DNA from: Carboxylicivirga fragile
GTDB lineage: Bacteria > Bacteroidota > Bacteroidia > Bacteroidales > Marinilabiliaceae
Direction of reading: 5' to 3'
Assembly (NCBI GenBank): GCA_025499625.1
Contig: JAFMVD010000035.1
Span: forward strand, 1 to 62,894
DNA: 62,894 nucleotides
This document shows positions 8,963 to 18,374 of this stretch, piece after piece. The position numbers and the translations under genes are program-made. Every line of letters begins with the position of its first letter. The first letter of the stretch is position 1. Below the pieces are notes generated by a model that was given only the letters and a program-made list of their open reading frames with translations, did not search any database and was not told where the DNA came from.

Positions 8963-9193
8963 TTACTTAGGTTACTTAGATTACTTAGAGAGGTATAAAT
9001 AATAGAATACAAGTGTATTATATCAATATTAAATACTCTATCCGATTACTTAGTGTTACTTAGAGTTACTTAGTATTTTGATGTTTATAATAATGGTTAC
9101 TTAGTTACTTATAAAATGGAAGCTTATTTAAAAATATAAACACCTATAATAAAGTCCTTTAATCCTACTAAGTAACCTAAGTAACTTAAGTAA
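8963..9193. repeat. TTACTTAG iteron cluster, candidate origin
   Basis: TTACTTAG occurs at 8963, 8972, 8981, 9046, 9056, 9066 and 9097, plus a variant TTACTTAT at 9105. The inverse CTAAGTAA occurs at 9168 and 9177, plus a variant TTAAGTAA at 9186. The first three copies are 9 bp apart and the next three 10 bp apart, close to one helical turn. The intervening DNA is very AT-rich, and the whole cluster directly follows the primase-helicase gene. A replication origin or an origin-linked regulator site is the best reading. Confidence 0.65.
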
Positions 9194-9236
9194 GGTAAAT
9201 GTAGGTTCTTTACGATAGTTTTGTTCTTTTTTGCAG

Positions 9237-9260
9237 AATTGAAAAAGCTATCTTTACATC
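9237..9260 (+). promoter_or_regulatory. Candidate promoter of duplicated unit, copy 1
   Basis: GAATTG followed by TATCTTTA resembles the Bacteroidota -33 TTG and -7 TAnnTTTG elements. The related segment TTTCTATCTTAG precedes the second copy of the same unit near 20371-20386, and both are followed by a GTCA-GGGTATAAT segment. Both features are conserved between otherwise diverged copies. Confidence 0.4.
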
Positions 9261-9291
9261 ATTAGCCGTCAGGGGTATAATTGCGTAAGTT

Positions 9292-9513
9292 ATGCCCAAA
9301 ATATTTCAATGTACTAAACAAGCAAGTCTTTATCTGGAGCAATATTCAGAAAAGCAGCCTGAACATGGTCTGAATATTCTCTCAGGTTATCGCGATATTC
9401 AAAAAAGCCATGGAAAGCAGTCTCAGGCACTTAAAATATACTCAACAACACAACTTTTCTCAATGTTTAAATGGCTTTTTCACCTATTTCCAAACCTTAA
9501 TCCAGAGTTATGA
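9292..9513 (+). CDS. Small ORF of duplicated unit, copy 1
   Basis: This 73-residue ORF overlaps the following DUF4248 start by 4 bp (ATGA). A second, diverged copy lies at 20418-20702. The two products share MP..F..T.Q.SLY at the start and LFSM...LNP at the end, and both keep the ATGA overlap, which suggests a translated leader or coupled small protein. I do not recognise a family. A non-coding leader is the alternative. Confidence 0.45.
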   Translation: MPKIFQCTKQASLYLEQYSEKQPEHGLNILSGYRDIQKSHGKQSQALKIYSTTQLFSMFKWLFHLFPNLNPEL

Positions 9514-9742
9514 TTATCCGAAGAACGATACTTAAACAGGAGTTGGTGAAAAAACTATATCCTAATAGCATTCTATTAAGTCAGCCATGCAGCAATTGAG
9601 AAATGAAATTGATATTTGCCCAGCACTCAAAAAAAAGATTAAACAGGCAGGGAATACCAGACGGCACTATTACACCATACAGCAACTCCTTTTAATTCTG
9701 GAACATTTTTGCATTACAATTGATGAGTTTGAGCAACTATGA
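9510..9742 (+). pseudogene. Frameshifted DUF4248 gene (copy 1)
   Basis: Translation starts MIIRRTILKQELVKKLYPNS and then hits a stop at 9597-9599. In the next frame it continues as QQLRNEIDICPALKKKIKQ through to TIDEFEQL, ending at 9742. Alignment with the intact copy at 20699-20932 places a one-base deletion near 9574-9582. DUF4248 proteins are small and function-unknown, and are frequent on Bacteroidota mobile elements. The broken copy and the intact copy bracket the defence operon. Confidence 0.75.
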
Positions 9743-9839
9743 TGTATTTTTTAGGTTTCAATTAATTTGATTTATATCTTATAAAATGAGATAATTAATA
9801 AAAAAATTATAGATTAGTGGCTGAAATATTTATTTTCGA

Positions 9840-10034
9840 ATGAATAGAATAAAAGAAGTATTAGAGGAGAAAGGCATAAAACAAACTTGGTTGGCTGATA
9901 AACTTGGTAAAAGCTATAATATGGTTAATGCTTATGTGCAAAATAGACAACAGCCGAGATTGGAAACGCTTTTTGAAATTGCTAAAATCCTCAATGTAGA
10001 TCCTAAAGATTTAATTCAATCTGAGCATGAATAA
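9840..10034 (+). CDS. XRE-family controller of the restriction operon
   Basis: A 64-residue protein made almost wholly of a Cro/C1-type HTH (about residues 8-60), with the segment [20 protein letters not shown] as recognition region. Its end overlaps the hsdR start by 8 bp. Small HTH proteins at the head of restriction-modification operons often act as controller proteins that delay or balance nuclease expression. That role is inferred from size, family and position. Confidence 0.8.
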   Translation: MNRIKEVLEEKGIKQTWLADKLGKSYNMVNAYVQNRQQPRLETLFEIAKILNVDPKDLIQSEHE

Positions 10035-12420
10035 GAAGAAACTGTCAGAACGAGATATATGTACCAAGTTTATTACGCCTGCCATTGAAAAAGCAGGTTG
10101 GGATAAACAAACTCAACTACTCGAAGAGGTTAGTTTTACCGATGGTAAAATATATGTACGTGGTAAACTTACAGCAAGAGGGACACGTAAACGAGCTGAT
10201 TATATTCTTTATTATAAGCCCAATATTCCAATTGCTATTGTCGAGGCAAAAGATAACAAGCATTCAATTCGTGCAGGTATTCAACAAGGATTAGACTATG
10301 CAAAAATATTAGACATCCCTTTTGTTTTCAGTAGCAACGGAGACGGTTTTTTATTTCATAACAAGACAGAAACAACAGGGAATATTGAAACTGAATTAGA
10401 CAATGATAGTTTTCCAAGTCCGAAAGACCTTTGGACTAAATACAAACATTACAAAGGAATAGAAACACCCGAAGCCGAAAAAGTAGTTGAACAAGATTAC
10501 TTTTTTGACGGTAGTGGAAGAACTCCAAGATATTATCAACAAAATGCTGTAAATAGAACGCTTGAAGCAATTGCCAAAGGTCAAGATCGAATTATTTTGG
10601 TAATGGCTACAGGAACAGGTAAAACTTATACTGCTTTTCAAATAATTCACAGACTGTGGAAAAGTGGAGCAAAAAAGAGAATTCTATTTCTTGCCGACCG
10701 TAATGCGTTAATTGACCAAACAAGAAGGGGAGATTTTAAACACTTCAAAGATAAAATGACGGTTGTAAAGCACCGTATGATTGACAAGAGCTATGAAGTC
10801 TATTTAGCTTTGTATCAAGGCTTGTCTGGTACTGACGAAGAAGCAAACGCTTACAAACAGTTTTCACCTGAGTTTTTCGATTTAATTGTAATAGACGAGT
10901 GCCATAGAGGAAGTGCAAAAGAAGATAGTGCTTGGCGTGAAATTTTAACTTATTTTAAAAAAGCAACTCATATTGGTTTAACAGCTACACCAAAAGAAAC
11001 AGACGAAGTTTCAAATATTGAATATTTTGGAGAACCTGTTTACACCTATTCTTTGAAACAAGGAATTGATGATGGTTTTTTAGCTCCGTACAGAGTTGTT
11101 CGTGTAAATCTAAACGTTGATGCCGAAGGTTGGCGACCAGAACAAGGGAAAAAAGATAAAGATGGAAACAAAGTTGAAGACCGTGTTTACAATAGAAAAG
11201 ACTTTGACCGAACTTTAGTTATTGATGAACGGACTCAAATAGTTGCAAAAAAACTATCTGAATTCATGAAGGGTTCTGACCGTTTTGCAAAAACAATTGT
11301 ATTCTGTTCTGATATTAACCATGCAGAGAGGATGCGCTCTGCACTTTCAAATTTGAATAGTGATTTAGTGGCTGACAATCACAAATACATTATGCAGATT
11401 ACAGGTGATAATGATGAAGGGAAAAGAGAATTAGACAATTTTATAAACCCCGAAGAACGTTATCCTGTTATAGCAACAACTTCTGAGTTAATGACAACAG
11501 GAGTTGATGCACAAACTTGCAAAATAATTGTTTTGGATAGCGAAATCAAATCAATGACAAAATTCAAACAAGTTGTTGGTAGAGGAACACGAATAAATGA
11601 GGAATTTGGAAAACTTTATTTCACAATTCTTGATTTTAGAAATGTTACAGATTTATTTGCCGACCCTGAATTTGATGGTGACCCAATCCGAGTGAAACCA
11701 GTTTCTGAAGAATCTGACCTTGGAGGCATATTGGATGAAGAAGAAAATATTGACACGCCAATCATTGATGAAGAAACAGGTGAAGAAATAGAAATAGAGC
11801 CTGAAATCCGATATCCTGAGCCTCAGACACCAACGGATAGGGTAAATGAACCAAGAAAAAAGGTGTATGTAAACGGTGTGGATGTATCGGTTTTAATAAG
11901 TCGTGAAATGTATTTTGACAACAATGGTAAACCAATAACCACCAGTCTAAAAGACCACACTAAAGAGCTAATCAAAGGGCAATATGCCTCTTTGGACGAT
12001 TTTTTAAATCGTTGGAACAGCACAGGCAAAAAAGGAGTCATTATCAGGGAACTGGAAGACCAAGGAGTGTTAGTTGAAGCATTGAGAGATGCGGTAAACC
12101 GTGAAGTGGATTTATTTGATTTAATCTGTCATGTGGCATTTGAACAGCCACCACTCACTCGCCAAGAGCGTGCAAATAATGTAAAAAAGCGAGACTACTT
12201 CACAAAGTATGGTGAACAAGCTAGAAAGGTTTTAGAAACTCTGCTTGATAAGTATGCGGATGAAGGTGTAACCAACATTGAAAGTATGGACATTCTTAAA
12301 GTGAAACCACTCACCGATTACGGTTCTCCTTTGGAAATCATCAAGCAATTCGGAAGCAAAGCCAAATATATGGAAGCAGTAAAAGAATTAGAAACTGAAT
12401 TATATAACACAGGAACATAA
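10027..12420 (+). CDS. hsdR: Type I restriction enzyme R subunit (HsdR)
   Basis: The 797 residues carry an N-terminal PD-(D/E)xK nuclease region ([20 protein letters not shown], about residues 58-77) and a superfamily 2 translocase with Walker A ATGTGKT (near 195), DECH box (near 290), TATPKETDE (near 320) and GRGTRI (near 518). A C-terminal region of the EcoEI R type (about 620-790) is probable. With HsdM and HsdS it would translocate DNA and cleave unmodified targets. It is shorter than EcoKI HsdR (over 1100 residues) but in the range of EcoEI-type subunits. The start overlaps the controller gene and the stop is 1 bp before the GIY-YIG gene. Confidence 0.93.
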   Translation: MNKKKLSERDICTKFITPAIEKAGWDKQTQLLEEVSFTDGKIYVRGKLTARGTRKRADYILYYKPNIPIAIVEAKDNKHSIRAGIQQGLDYAKILDIPFVFSSNGDGFLFHNKTETTGNIETELDNDSFPSPKDLWTKYKHYKGIETPEAEKVVEQDYFFDGSGRTPRYYQQNAVNRTLEAIAKGQDRIILVMATGTGKTYTAFQIIHRLWKSGAKKRILFLADRNALIDQTRRGDFKHFKDKMTVVKHRMIDKSYEVYLALYQGLSGTDEEANAYKQFSPEFFDLIVIDECHRGSAKEDSAWREILTYFKKATHIGLTATPKETDEVSNIEYFGEPVYTYSLKQGIDDGFLAPYRVVRVNLNVDAEGWRPEQGKKDKDGNKVEDRVYNRKDFDRTLVIDERTQIVAKKLSEFMKGSDRFAKTIVFCSDINHAERMRSALSNLNSDLVADNHKYIMQITGDNDEGKRELDNFINPEERYPVIATTSELMTTGVDAQTCKIIVLDSEIKSMTKFKQVVGRGTRINEEFGKLYFTILDFRNVTDLFADPEFDGDPIRVKPVSEESDLGGILDEEENIDTPIIDEETGEEIEIEPEIRYPEPQTPTDRVNEPRKKVYVNGVDVSVLISREMYFDNNGKPITTSLKDHTKELIKGQYASLDDFLNRWNSTGKKGVIIRELEDQGVLVEALRDAVNREVDLFDLICHVAFEQPPLTRQERANNVKKRDYFTKYGEQARKVLETLLDKYADEGVTNIESMDILKVKPLTDYGSPLEIIKQFGSKAKYMEAVKELETELYNTGT

Positions 12421-12421
12421 A

Positions 12422-12964
12422 ATGACTACCGATTTTAGTTCAATCATTAATGATTTTGTTGAAACAGAAAAACAAGAATTAGAGAAACTTAAACCTATCG
12501 CTAATAAGATTGGATGCTTTAAGTCTGTGACTATTTCATCAAGCTCAACACTTGAATTGAGTAAGTTTAAAATAAAAAACGTACTCTATTTTTTGACCCT
12601 TGATCCTTCGGAAAGCTTGACAGCTTCAACAATATCCAAAAATATTTCTAAGGAGAAAGCGGATGAAAGTAGTAGTCTAAAGTTACCACAAGTTAACCCT
12701 ATTGAATTTAGCAGTACAGAAAGAGTAATATATGTGGGAAAGTCTAAAAATCTTTTTTCCAACAGGTTAAAAGCACATCTAGGGGAGGCATCAGAGAAAA
12801 CTTATGCATTGCACTTAAATAGATGGAAGAAAATAGTCGGTAAAGAAGTAGAACTTATACTTCATTATGCCTCAATTGACAAAATAACAGATAAACAATT
12901 AGAGCTATTAGAAACGGCATTACATTATAAATTAAAACCAATACTAGGCAGATCAGGACATTAA
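12422..12964 (+). CDS. GIY-YIG-like nuclease inside the hsd operon
   Basis: A 180-residue protein. The segments VLYFLTLD (near residue 58) and ERVIYVGKSKNLFSNRLKAHL (near 100-120) resemble the GIY and YIG strands with the downstream arginine helix. QLELLETALHYKLKPILGRSG near the C-terminus supplies the conserved glutamate region. GIY-YIG domains cut DNA. It lies between hsdR and hsdM with gaps of one base on each side, so it is translated with them. An added nuclease of a compound restriction system is the likely role. The first motif is less clear than the second, so a degenerate or non-catalytic version cannot be excluded. Confidence 0.65.
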   Translation: MTTDFSSIINDFVETEKQELEKLKPIANKIGCFKSVTISSSSTLELSKFKIKNVLYFLTLDPSESLTASTISKNISKEKADESSSLKLPQVNPIEFSSTERVIYVGKSKNLFSNRLKAHLGEASEKTYALHLNRWKKIVGKEVELILHYASIDKITDKQLELLETALHYKLKPILGRSGH

Positions 12965-12965
12965 T

Positions 12966-14402
12966 ATGGCAAACTTAAAAGGAATCATAGACGGCATTCG
13001 TAAAATCATGTGGCAAGATACAGGGTTGAATGGAGATGCACAACGTATTGAGCAGTTGGGATGGATGTTATTTTTAAAAATATTCTCAGATAAAGACAAA
13101 GAACTTGAAGTTTTAAACGATAAATACACTAGTCCAATTCCTGATGAATTTCATTGGGATGCTTGGGCAGGTGATGATGAAGGAATAACAGGTGATGAAC
13201 TACAAGAATTTGTTGATCAAAAACTCTTTCCTGCATTACGTAATCTTAAAGTTGGAGTAAATGACGACCTTACCAATAAACGAGCATTGATAGTTCGTGA
13301 GGTGTTTGAAGGAAACAACAACTATATGAAAAGTGGCATCAATATCCGAAAGGTATTGAATAAGCTTAATGAAATAGACTTCAATATTGCAAAAGACCGG
13401 CATGCTTTTGGTGAACTTTACGAAACCATTTTGAAGGAGCTTCAAAGTGCGGGTAAAAGTGGTGAATTCTACACGCCTAGAGCAATAACTGAATTTATCT
13501 GCGAAATGATAAACCCAAAGTTGGGAGAGAAGATTTTAGACCCAAGCTGTGGAACTGGAGGTTATTTGACGGCAGCTGTTGAGCATCTCAGAAAAGAAGC
13601 AAACAGCGTTGAGGACATTGCGAACTTAGCCAAAAACATCATTGGGTGGGAATACAAACCACTTCCCTATCTATTGGCTACAACAAACTTGATATTGCAT
13701 GACATCGAAGTGCCAAATGTCTCATTTAGAGATTCTCTTGATCAGTCTTTAAGTGCTTACACAGAGAAAAATCGAGTGAATGTTATTCTAGCGAACCCGC
13801 CATTTGGTGGGATTGTAGCCAACAACAACGAAAAGAACTTTCCTCAAAATTATCGAACAAAAGAAAGTGCGGACCTCTTTTTAGTTCTTATGGTTCATTT
13901 ACTTAAGAAAGGTGGCCGTGCTGGTATTGTATTACCAGATGGTTCACTAACAGGTGGAGGTATAAAAGAAAGGGTGCGGCAAAAACTTTTAGAAGCGTGC
14001 AACCTGCATACTATCATTCGTCTTCCAAATTCTGTCTTTCAACCATATGCTGGAGTTTCTACCAATCTATTATTTTTCACCAAAGGAGAACCCACTAAAG
14101 ATATTTGGTATTATGAGCTTCGCCTTCCTGAAGAACAAAAAGCATATTCCAAAACCAAGCCACTCCAATTAAAAGAATTTGAACCAATAAAAAAGTGGTG
14201 GGACAATCGAGAAGAAAGCGATATTTCATGGAAAGTAGATATTCAAACCATCATTGATAGGAATTATGATTTAGATATTAAGAATCCAATTAAGGCTGAA
14301 GAAGAAATAGAACATAGTAGTGCAGAACTAATGAACATATTGGAAAACTCCTTTGCAACCAGCAGCAAATTATTGAACCAACTTAAAGAAGCAGTCAAAT
14401 GA
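12966..14402 (+). CDS. hsdM: Type I restriction enzyme M subunit (HsdM)
   Basis: The 478 residues comprise the HsdM N-terminal helical domain (about 5-130) and an N6-adenine methyltransferase domain. The SAM-binding motif is ILDPSCGTGGY (near 190) and the catalytic motif NPPFGG (near 277). With HsdS it methylates adenine in the bipartite target and protects self DNA. Its stop overlaps the hsdS start by 4 bp, the usual coupling. All motifs look intact. Confidence 0.95.
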   Translation: MANLKGIIDGIRKIMWQDTGLNGDAQRIEQLGWMLFLKIFSDKDKELEVLNDKYTSPIPDEFHWDAWAGDDEGITGDELQEFVDQKLFPALRNLKVGVNDDLTNKRALIVREVFEGNNNYMKSGINIRKVLNKLNEIDFNIAKDRHAFGELYETILKELQSAGKSGEFYTPRAITEFICEMINPKLGEKILDPSCGTGGYLTAAVEHLRKEANSVEDIANLAKNIIGWEYKPLPYLLATTNLILHDIEVPNVSFRDSLDQSLSAYTEKNRVNVILANPPFGGIVANNNEKNFPQNYRTKESADLFLVLMVHLLKKGGRAGIVLPDGSLTGGGIKERVRQKLLEACNLHTIIRLPNSVFQPYAGVSTNLLFFTKGEPTKDIWYYELRLPEEQKAYSKTKPLQLKEFEPIKKWWDNREESDISWKVDIQTIIDRNYDLDIKNPIKAEEEIEHSSAELMNILENSFATSSKLLNQLKEAVK

Positions 14403-15961
14403 GTTTGATGAAAATAAAAGACTTGTTTCACTTTGAGAAAGGCTCTTTGCAAAGCACAAAAGCTACACCTGGTGAATACGACTTTATCACTGCTGCTGCA
14501 GATTGGAAAACACACAATGAATTTACGCACGACTGTGAAGCACTCATTTTCGCTGCAGCTGCTTCAGGTTCTCTAGGTAGAACCCACTATGTGTATGGCA
14601 AATTCATTTCAAGTGATTTATGCTTTATCATCACCCCAAAGGATCCCGAAAAATATCCAATTGATATAAAATTTTATCACCTTATTTTTCTTGCCTTCAA
14701 AGATGAAATTGTAAGAAATACTAAATCTGGCACATCAAAAGAGGCCATTGGTTTAACTGTTTTTGGGAAGTATGAAATTCCCTATTTTGAAATTGAAAAG
14801 CAAATTGAAACAAGAGATAAGTTTGTAAATGCACAAGAAGCAACTAATGAACTAAATTCTGAACTGACCAGCCAAATCAATATAGTCGAGCAACTTCGCC
14901 AAGCTTTTTTGACGGATGCCATGCAAGGAAAATTGATGTCCATGGCCAAGAGTGACGAGCCAGCAACATTGCTTTTAGGAAAAATCAAAGCCGAAAAAGA
15001 ACGGTTGACAAGAGAGAAGAAAATCAAAAAACAAAAGCCACTGCAACTCATTACACCAGATGAAATTCCCTTTGAAATTCCTGAAAATTGGTCTTGGTGT
15101 AGATTAGGAGAATTGTTATTAGACATAAAGTATGGCACATCAAAGAGTTGTGACTATAACTCTAATAGAAACTCTAGAGTACTAAGAATCCCTAATGTTT
15201 CTGGCCACTCACTAAATGGTGATGATTTAAAGTTTACGGACTTAAGCGAAAAAGAACAAAAAGATTTAGCGCTAGAACAAGATGATATTTTGATAATTCG
15301 ATCCAATGGTAGCAGGGAATTAGTTGGTAAAACAGTATTAGTAAATGGTGAATTTGTAGGTTTTGCTTATGCGGGATATCTTGTTCGGTTAAGATTTAAC
15401 ATAAACCTCATAAATGCAAGGTTTCTATTGCGAGCCACAAAATCAAATTTTTTCAGGGATTTGATTGAAAAACCTTTAAGAACAACTGTGGGCATTAACA
15501 ATATTAACACTCAAGAAATTTCAAACCTACTAGTTCCTATTCCCCCACTAGAGATACAAATACTTTTAGCTGATAAACTAGATGAATTAATGCTATTTCT
15601 TGATTCTTTGAATAAAAATATATCAGAAAGTATAATAAATAATGAATTGCTTCTTAAGCAAGTTTTGACTGAAGCGCTAGGTATAGAAATTTTAAAAGAA
15701 AAACCTCAAAAGGAAACGTCAAAGAAAGACAGACAGAGAACTAGTAAATATGATCCAAATACAATACTTATGGAAATAGTGCCACTTTTAAAAAAACATG
15801 GTAAGCTTCATGCAGAAGAACTTTGGAAAATGTCAAAGTATTATGGTCCTAAAGAAGAAGATCGGAAAATTGATGAATTCTATGCGGAATTAAAAAAACA
15901 AATAGAGATGAATAAGACGGTCAAAGAAAGTTCAGAAAAAGGCTATTTAGAACTTGTATGA
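14399..15961 (+). CDS. hsdS: Type I restriction enzyme S subunit (HsdS)
   Basis: This 520-residue specificity subunit has two target-recognition domains (about residues 1-130 and 215-385), each followed by a helical spacer, the first containing VEQLRQAFLTDAMQGKL. The segment EIPFEIPENWSWCRLGEL marks the start of the second half. After the second spacer is an extra charged tail (about 425-520) with a HGKLHAEELWKMSKYYG segment, which resembles a small helical or winged domain and is not part of canonical HsdS. The gene overlaps both neighbours by 4 bp. Confidence 0.9.
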   Translation: MSLMKIKDLFHFEKGSLQSTKATPGEYDFITAAADWKTHNEFTHDCEALIFAAAASGSLGRTHYVYGKFISSDLCFIITPKDPEKYPIDIKFYHLIFLAFKDEIVRNTKSGTSKEAIGLTVFGKYEIPYFEIEKQIETRDKFVNAQEATNELNSELTSQINIVEQLRQAFLTDAMQGKLMSMAKSDEPATLLLGKIKAEKERLTREKKIKKQKPLQLITPDEIPFEIPENWSWCRLGELLLDIKYGTSKSCDYNSNRNSRVLRIPNVSGHSLNGDDLKFTDLSEKEQKDLALEQDDILIIRSNGSRELVGKTVLVNGEFVGFAYAGYLVRLRFNINLINARFLLRATKSNFFRDLIEKPLRTTVGINNINTQEISNLLVPIPPLEIQILLADKLDELMLFLDSLNKNISESIINNELLLKQVLTEALGIEILKEKPQKETSKKDRQRTSKYDPNTILMEIVPLLKKHGKLHAEELWKMSKYYGPKEEDRKIDEFYAELKKQIEMNKTVKESSEKGYLELV

Positions 15962-17571
15962 GAATAGATAAGGTTTACATCGAAAAATTCAAAAACCTCC
16001 ATCAATTCAATATTGATTTGGATGAGTCTAAAATGCAAACCGTTCTTTTGGGAGAGAACGCAGCAGGTAAGTCAAACTTCTTGGAGGCATTGGTTATTAT
16101 TTTTCGTGATTTGGAATTAGGAGTCGCTACTCCCTTTAACTATATCATTGAATACCAATGCAAAAGTCAGAATCTAAGAGCTGAAGGAGGCCCCGGAACT
16201 AGTGGCGGTTTTAAAATACTGCAAGGTTCTAGGATAAAAACGAAAGATAATACACCTCAAGTCTTATATAGCACAAAGCCTATTGGAAAAAAAGAAATAA
16301 AAGAAAATAAGTACCAGTATTTACCAAGATACGTATTCGCTTATTATTCGGGTTTAAGCAATAGATTGCTCGAACACTTCGACCCGCACCAAACTAGGTT
16401 TTATAAAGACTTATTGGCGGGTTTAGATAATCCTATGCGTCCGCTCTTCTATGCCAGAATGATACATAGTCATTTTGTACTAATGGCATTTTATGCTTTC
16501 TCTCAACCAGAAATAAGTGATTTTCTTGAAGAATATCTCGATATCATAGGGCTTGAGTCTATTCTTTTTGTATTGAAGAAACCTGATTGGAGTAAGAAAA
16601 AAGATCCTCTTGATTTTTGGGGTGCGAAAGGTGTTGTAAGAGAGTTCTTAGATGATCTGTATGATGCATCAATGGCTCCTATTTCTGCGACTGAAAATGT
16701 AAGAGCAAGTTTCAACAAAAACCATAAAGAAGAACACCTCTTTCTCTATATATCCAATCAGGAAAAGCTTGAAAAGATTGCAGAGAAATATGGAAACAAT
16801 GCTGAATTCTTCAAAAGACTGGAAAGCACTTATATATCTGACTTAATCTTAGAGGTACGTGTAAAAGTTAAAAAACGCCATGTAGATGGTAATATAACTT
16901 TCAAAGAACTTTCCGAAGGTGAACAACAGTTGCTAACTGTCCTCGGCCTTCTTCGCTTCACTAAAGAAGAAGAATCTCTAATCCTTCTAGATGAACCAGA
17001 TACTCATCTAAATCCTCTTTGGAAATGGAAGTACATGAAATTGTTAGAGGATGTTGTTCAGAAACCGGATACAAGCCAAATAATTATGACAACTCATGAT
17101 CCTTTGGTTATTGGTGGTTTAACAAAAGAAGAAATTAGAATTTTCTACACCGAAAAAGTTAAAGATGAGGAAGATAAAGAGTTAATGCTTGTTAAAACCA
17201 TGACACCAGATTTTGACCCGAAAGGCTTGGGAGTGGCAGGTATACTTACCAGCGAGTTCTTCAAGTTACCAAGCTCAGTTGATGAGCGTACTTTGGAAGT
17301 TTTAAATAGAAGAAATGAACTAATTTCAAAACAAGACAAAGGAGAGCTAAATGATATTGAGTCATCTGAATTAAATAAAATATTTCAATATTTAAACAGT
17401 CTGGGTATTAATACAACAGATAGAGATCCGTTATATCAAAAGTTCATAATAGCAATAAGTGATCTTGATGAATTTAAAAAAGAAGAATACTCACCTCAAG
17501 ATTTAAAGAAACAAAATAAAATCGCACTTCAAGTTTTAGAAGAATTGTTAAACGAAGAAAAAGGTAAATGA
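15958..17571 (+). CDS. Restriction-associated AAA ATPase (PtuA-like)
   Basis: A 537-residue ABC/SMC-type AAA ATPase. Walker A is GENAAGKSN (near residue 34), a signature-like LSEGEQQ lies near 318, Walker B LILLDEPDTHLNP near 340, and the H-loop TTHDP near 380. It is followed, with a 4-bp ATGA overlap, by an HNH nuclease gene. That order is the PtuA-PtuB order of the Septu defence system, and similar ATPases accompany type I restriction loci. It probably senses phage invasion and controls the nuclease. Whether it works with HsdRMS or alone is not visible. Confidence 0.8.
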   Translation: MRIDKVYIEKFKNLHQFNIDLDESKMQTVLLGENAAGKSNFLEALVIIFRDLELGVATPFNYIIEYQCKSQNLRAEGGPGTSGGFKILQGSRIKTKDNTPQVLYSTKPIGKKEIKENKYQYLPRYVFAYYSGLSNRLLEHFDPHQTRFYKDLLAGLDNPMRPLFYARMIHSHFVLMAFYAFSQPEISDFLEEYLDIIGLESILFVLKKPDWSKKKDPLDFWGAKGVVREFLDDLYDASMAPISATENVRASFNKNHKEEHLFLYISNQEKLEKIAEKYGNNAEFFKRLESTYISDLILEVRVKVKKRHVDGNITFKELSEGEQQLLTVLGLLRFTKEEESLILLDEPDTHLNPLWKWKYMKLLEDVVQKPDTSQIIMTTHDPLVIGGLTKEEIRIFYTEKVKDEEDKELMLVKTMTPDFDPKGLGVAGILTSEFFKLPSSVDERTLEVLNRRNELISKQDKGELNDIESSELNKIFQYLNSLGINTTDRDPLYQKFIIAISDLDEFKKEEYSPQDLKKQNKIALQVLEELLNEEKGK

Positions 17572-18374
17572 TTTATATAAACATTGACAATCATGAACCA
17601 GGTGAAGACTGGTTAAATAGGGCTGATACCTTAACTGCCGATTTATTAGCTGCTGCCGATTTACCTGCTAGAAAAAAAATCATTAATGATAACGCAAATA
17701 TGTGGGGCGAACTGAAAAAGCATTTTTGTGATGTGCTTCATAGAAAATGCTGGTATTCTGAATCTGTTAATGATTTTACACATTGTCATGTAGATCATTT
17801 TCATCCCAAAGGTAAAGCTGAAGACGAAGACAAAAACATACAAGATGGAGGCTACTGGTGGCTGGCATTTAATTGGAAAAATTATCGTTATTCTGCACCT
17901 GCAGGGAACATAAGAAAAAAACATTATTTTCATGTCAATGCTAATAAAGCTTTGACTCCTGCTGATGCAATTGAAAATGAAAATATAAGATTCCTCGATC
18001 CTTGCGAACCTGGTGATCCTGAAAAACTGAAGTTCAACAATGAAGGACTTGTTAGCCCCAAGAATGAGGATGAAAATTCTAGAGATTACTTACAAGCTGA
18101 ATATACAATTCGTAGGATGAACCTAAATATGCATGGGTTAGTTGAAGGAAGAAGGGATAATTACAGAAAAGCAGCTAGGATAGTAAGAGAAACGCAAGCT
18201 CTCTTGGCATTGCAAAATCTTAACTATGACATGGCACGTCAACAATCGATAAAAGCCAATCAGAAATCATTGCTTGAATTAGCAAACAAGTTTTCTCCTT
18301 ATTCAGCTGCAGTAAAATATTGTTTAAAAGAAAGTGGATTGGAATGGGCGGTTAACATTGCAATAGCTGCATAA
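17568..18374 (+). CDS. HNH endonuclease (PtuB-like)
   Basis: A 268-residue protein with an HNH core: CWYSES (near residue 59), then HVDHFHPKGK (near 75) and FNWKNYRYSAPAGN (near 100-113). The same DHFxPK pattern is found in PtuB and in TIGR02646-type nucleases. It should cut DNA (or RNA) when activated by the preceding ATPase, with which it overlaps by 4 bp. Its stop and the next start share one base, so the operon continues. Confidence 0.82.
   Translation: MIYINIDNHEPGEDWLNRADTLTADLLAAADLPARKKIINDNANMWGELKKHFCDVLHRKCWYSESVNDFTHCHVDHFHPKGKAEDEDKNIQDGGYWWLAFNWKNYRYSAPAGNIRKKHYFHVNANKALTPADAIENENIRFLDPCEPGDPEKLKFNNEGLVSPKNEDENSRDYLQAEYTIRRMNLNMHGLVEGRRDNYRKAARIVRETQALLALQNLNYDMARQQSIKANQKSLLELANKFSPYSAAVKYCLKESGLEWAVNIAIAA

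Noticed and set aside
8963-9193. CRISPR array
   Set aside because: Repeats are only 8-9 bp, occur in both orientations and are nearly contiguous or irregularly spaced; there are no unique spacers of constant length and no cas genes.
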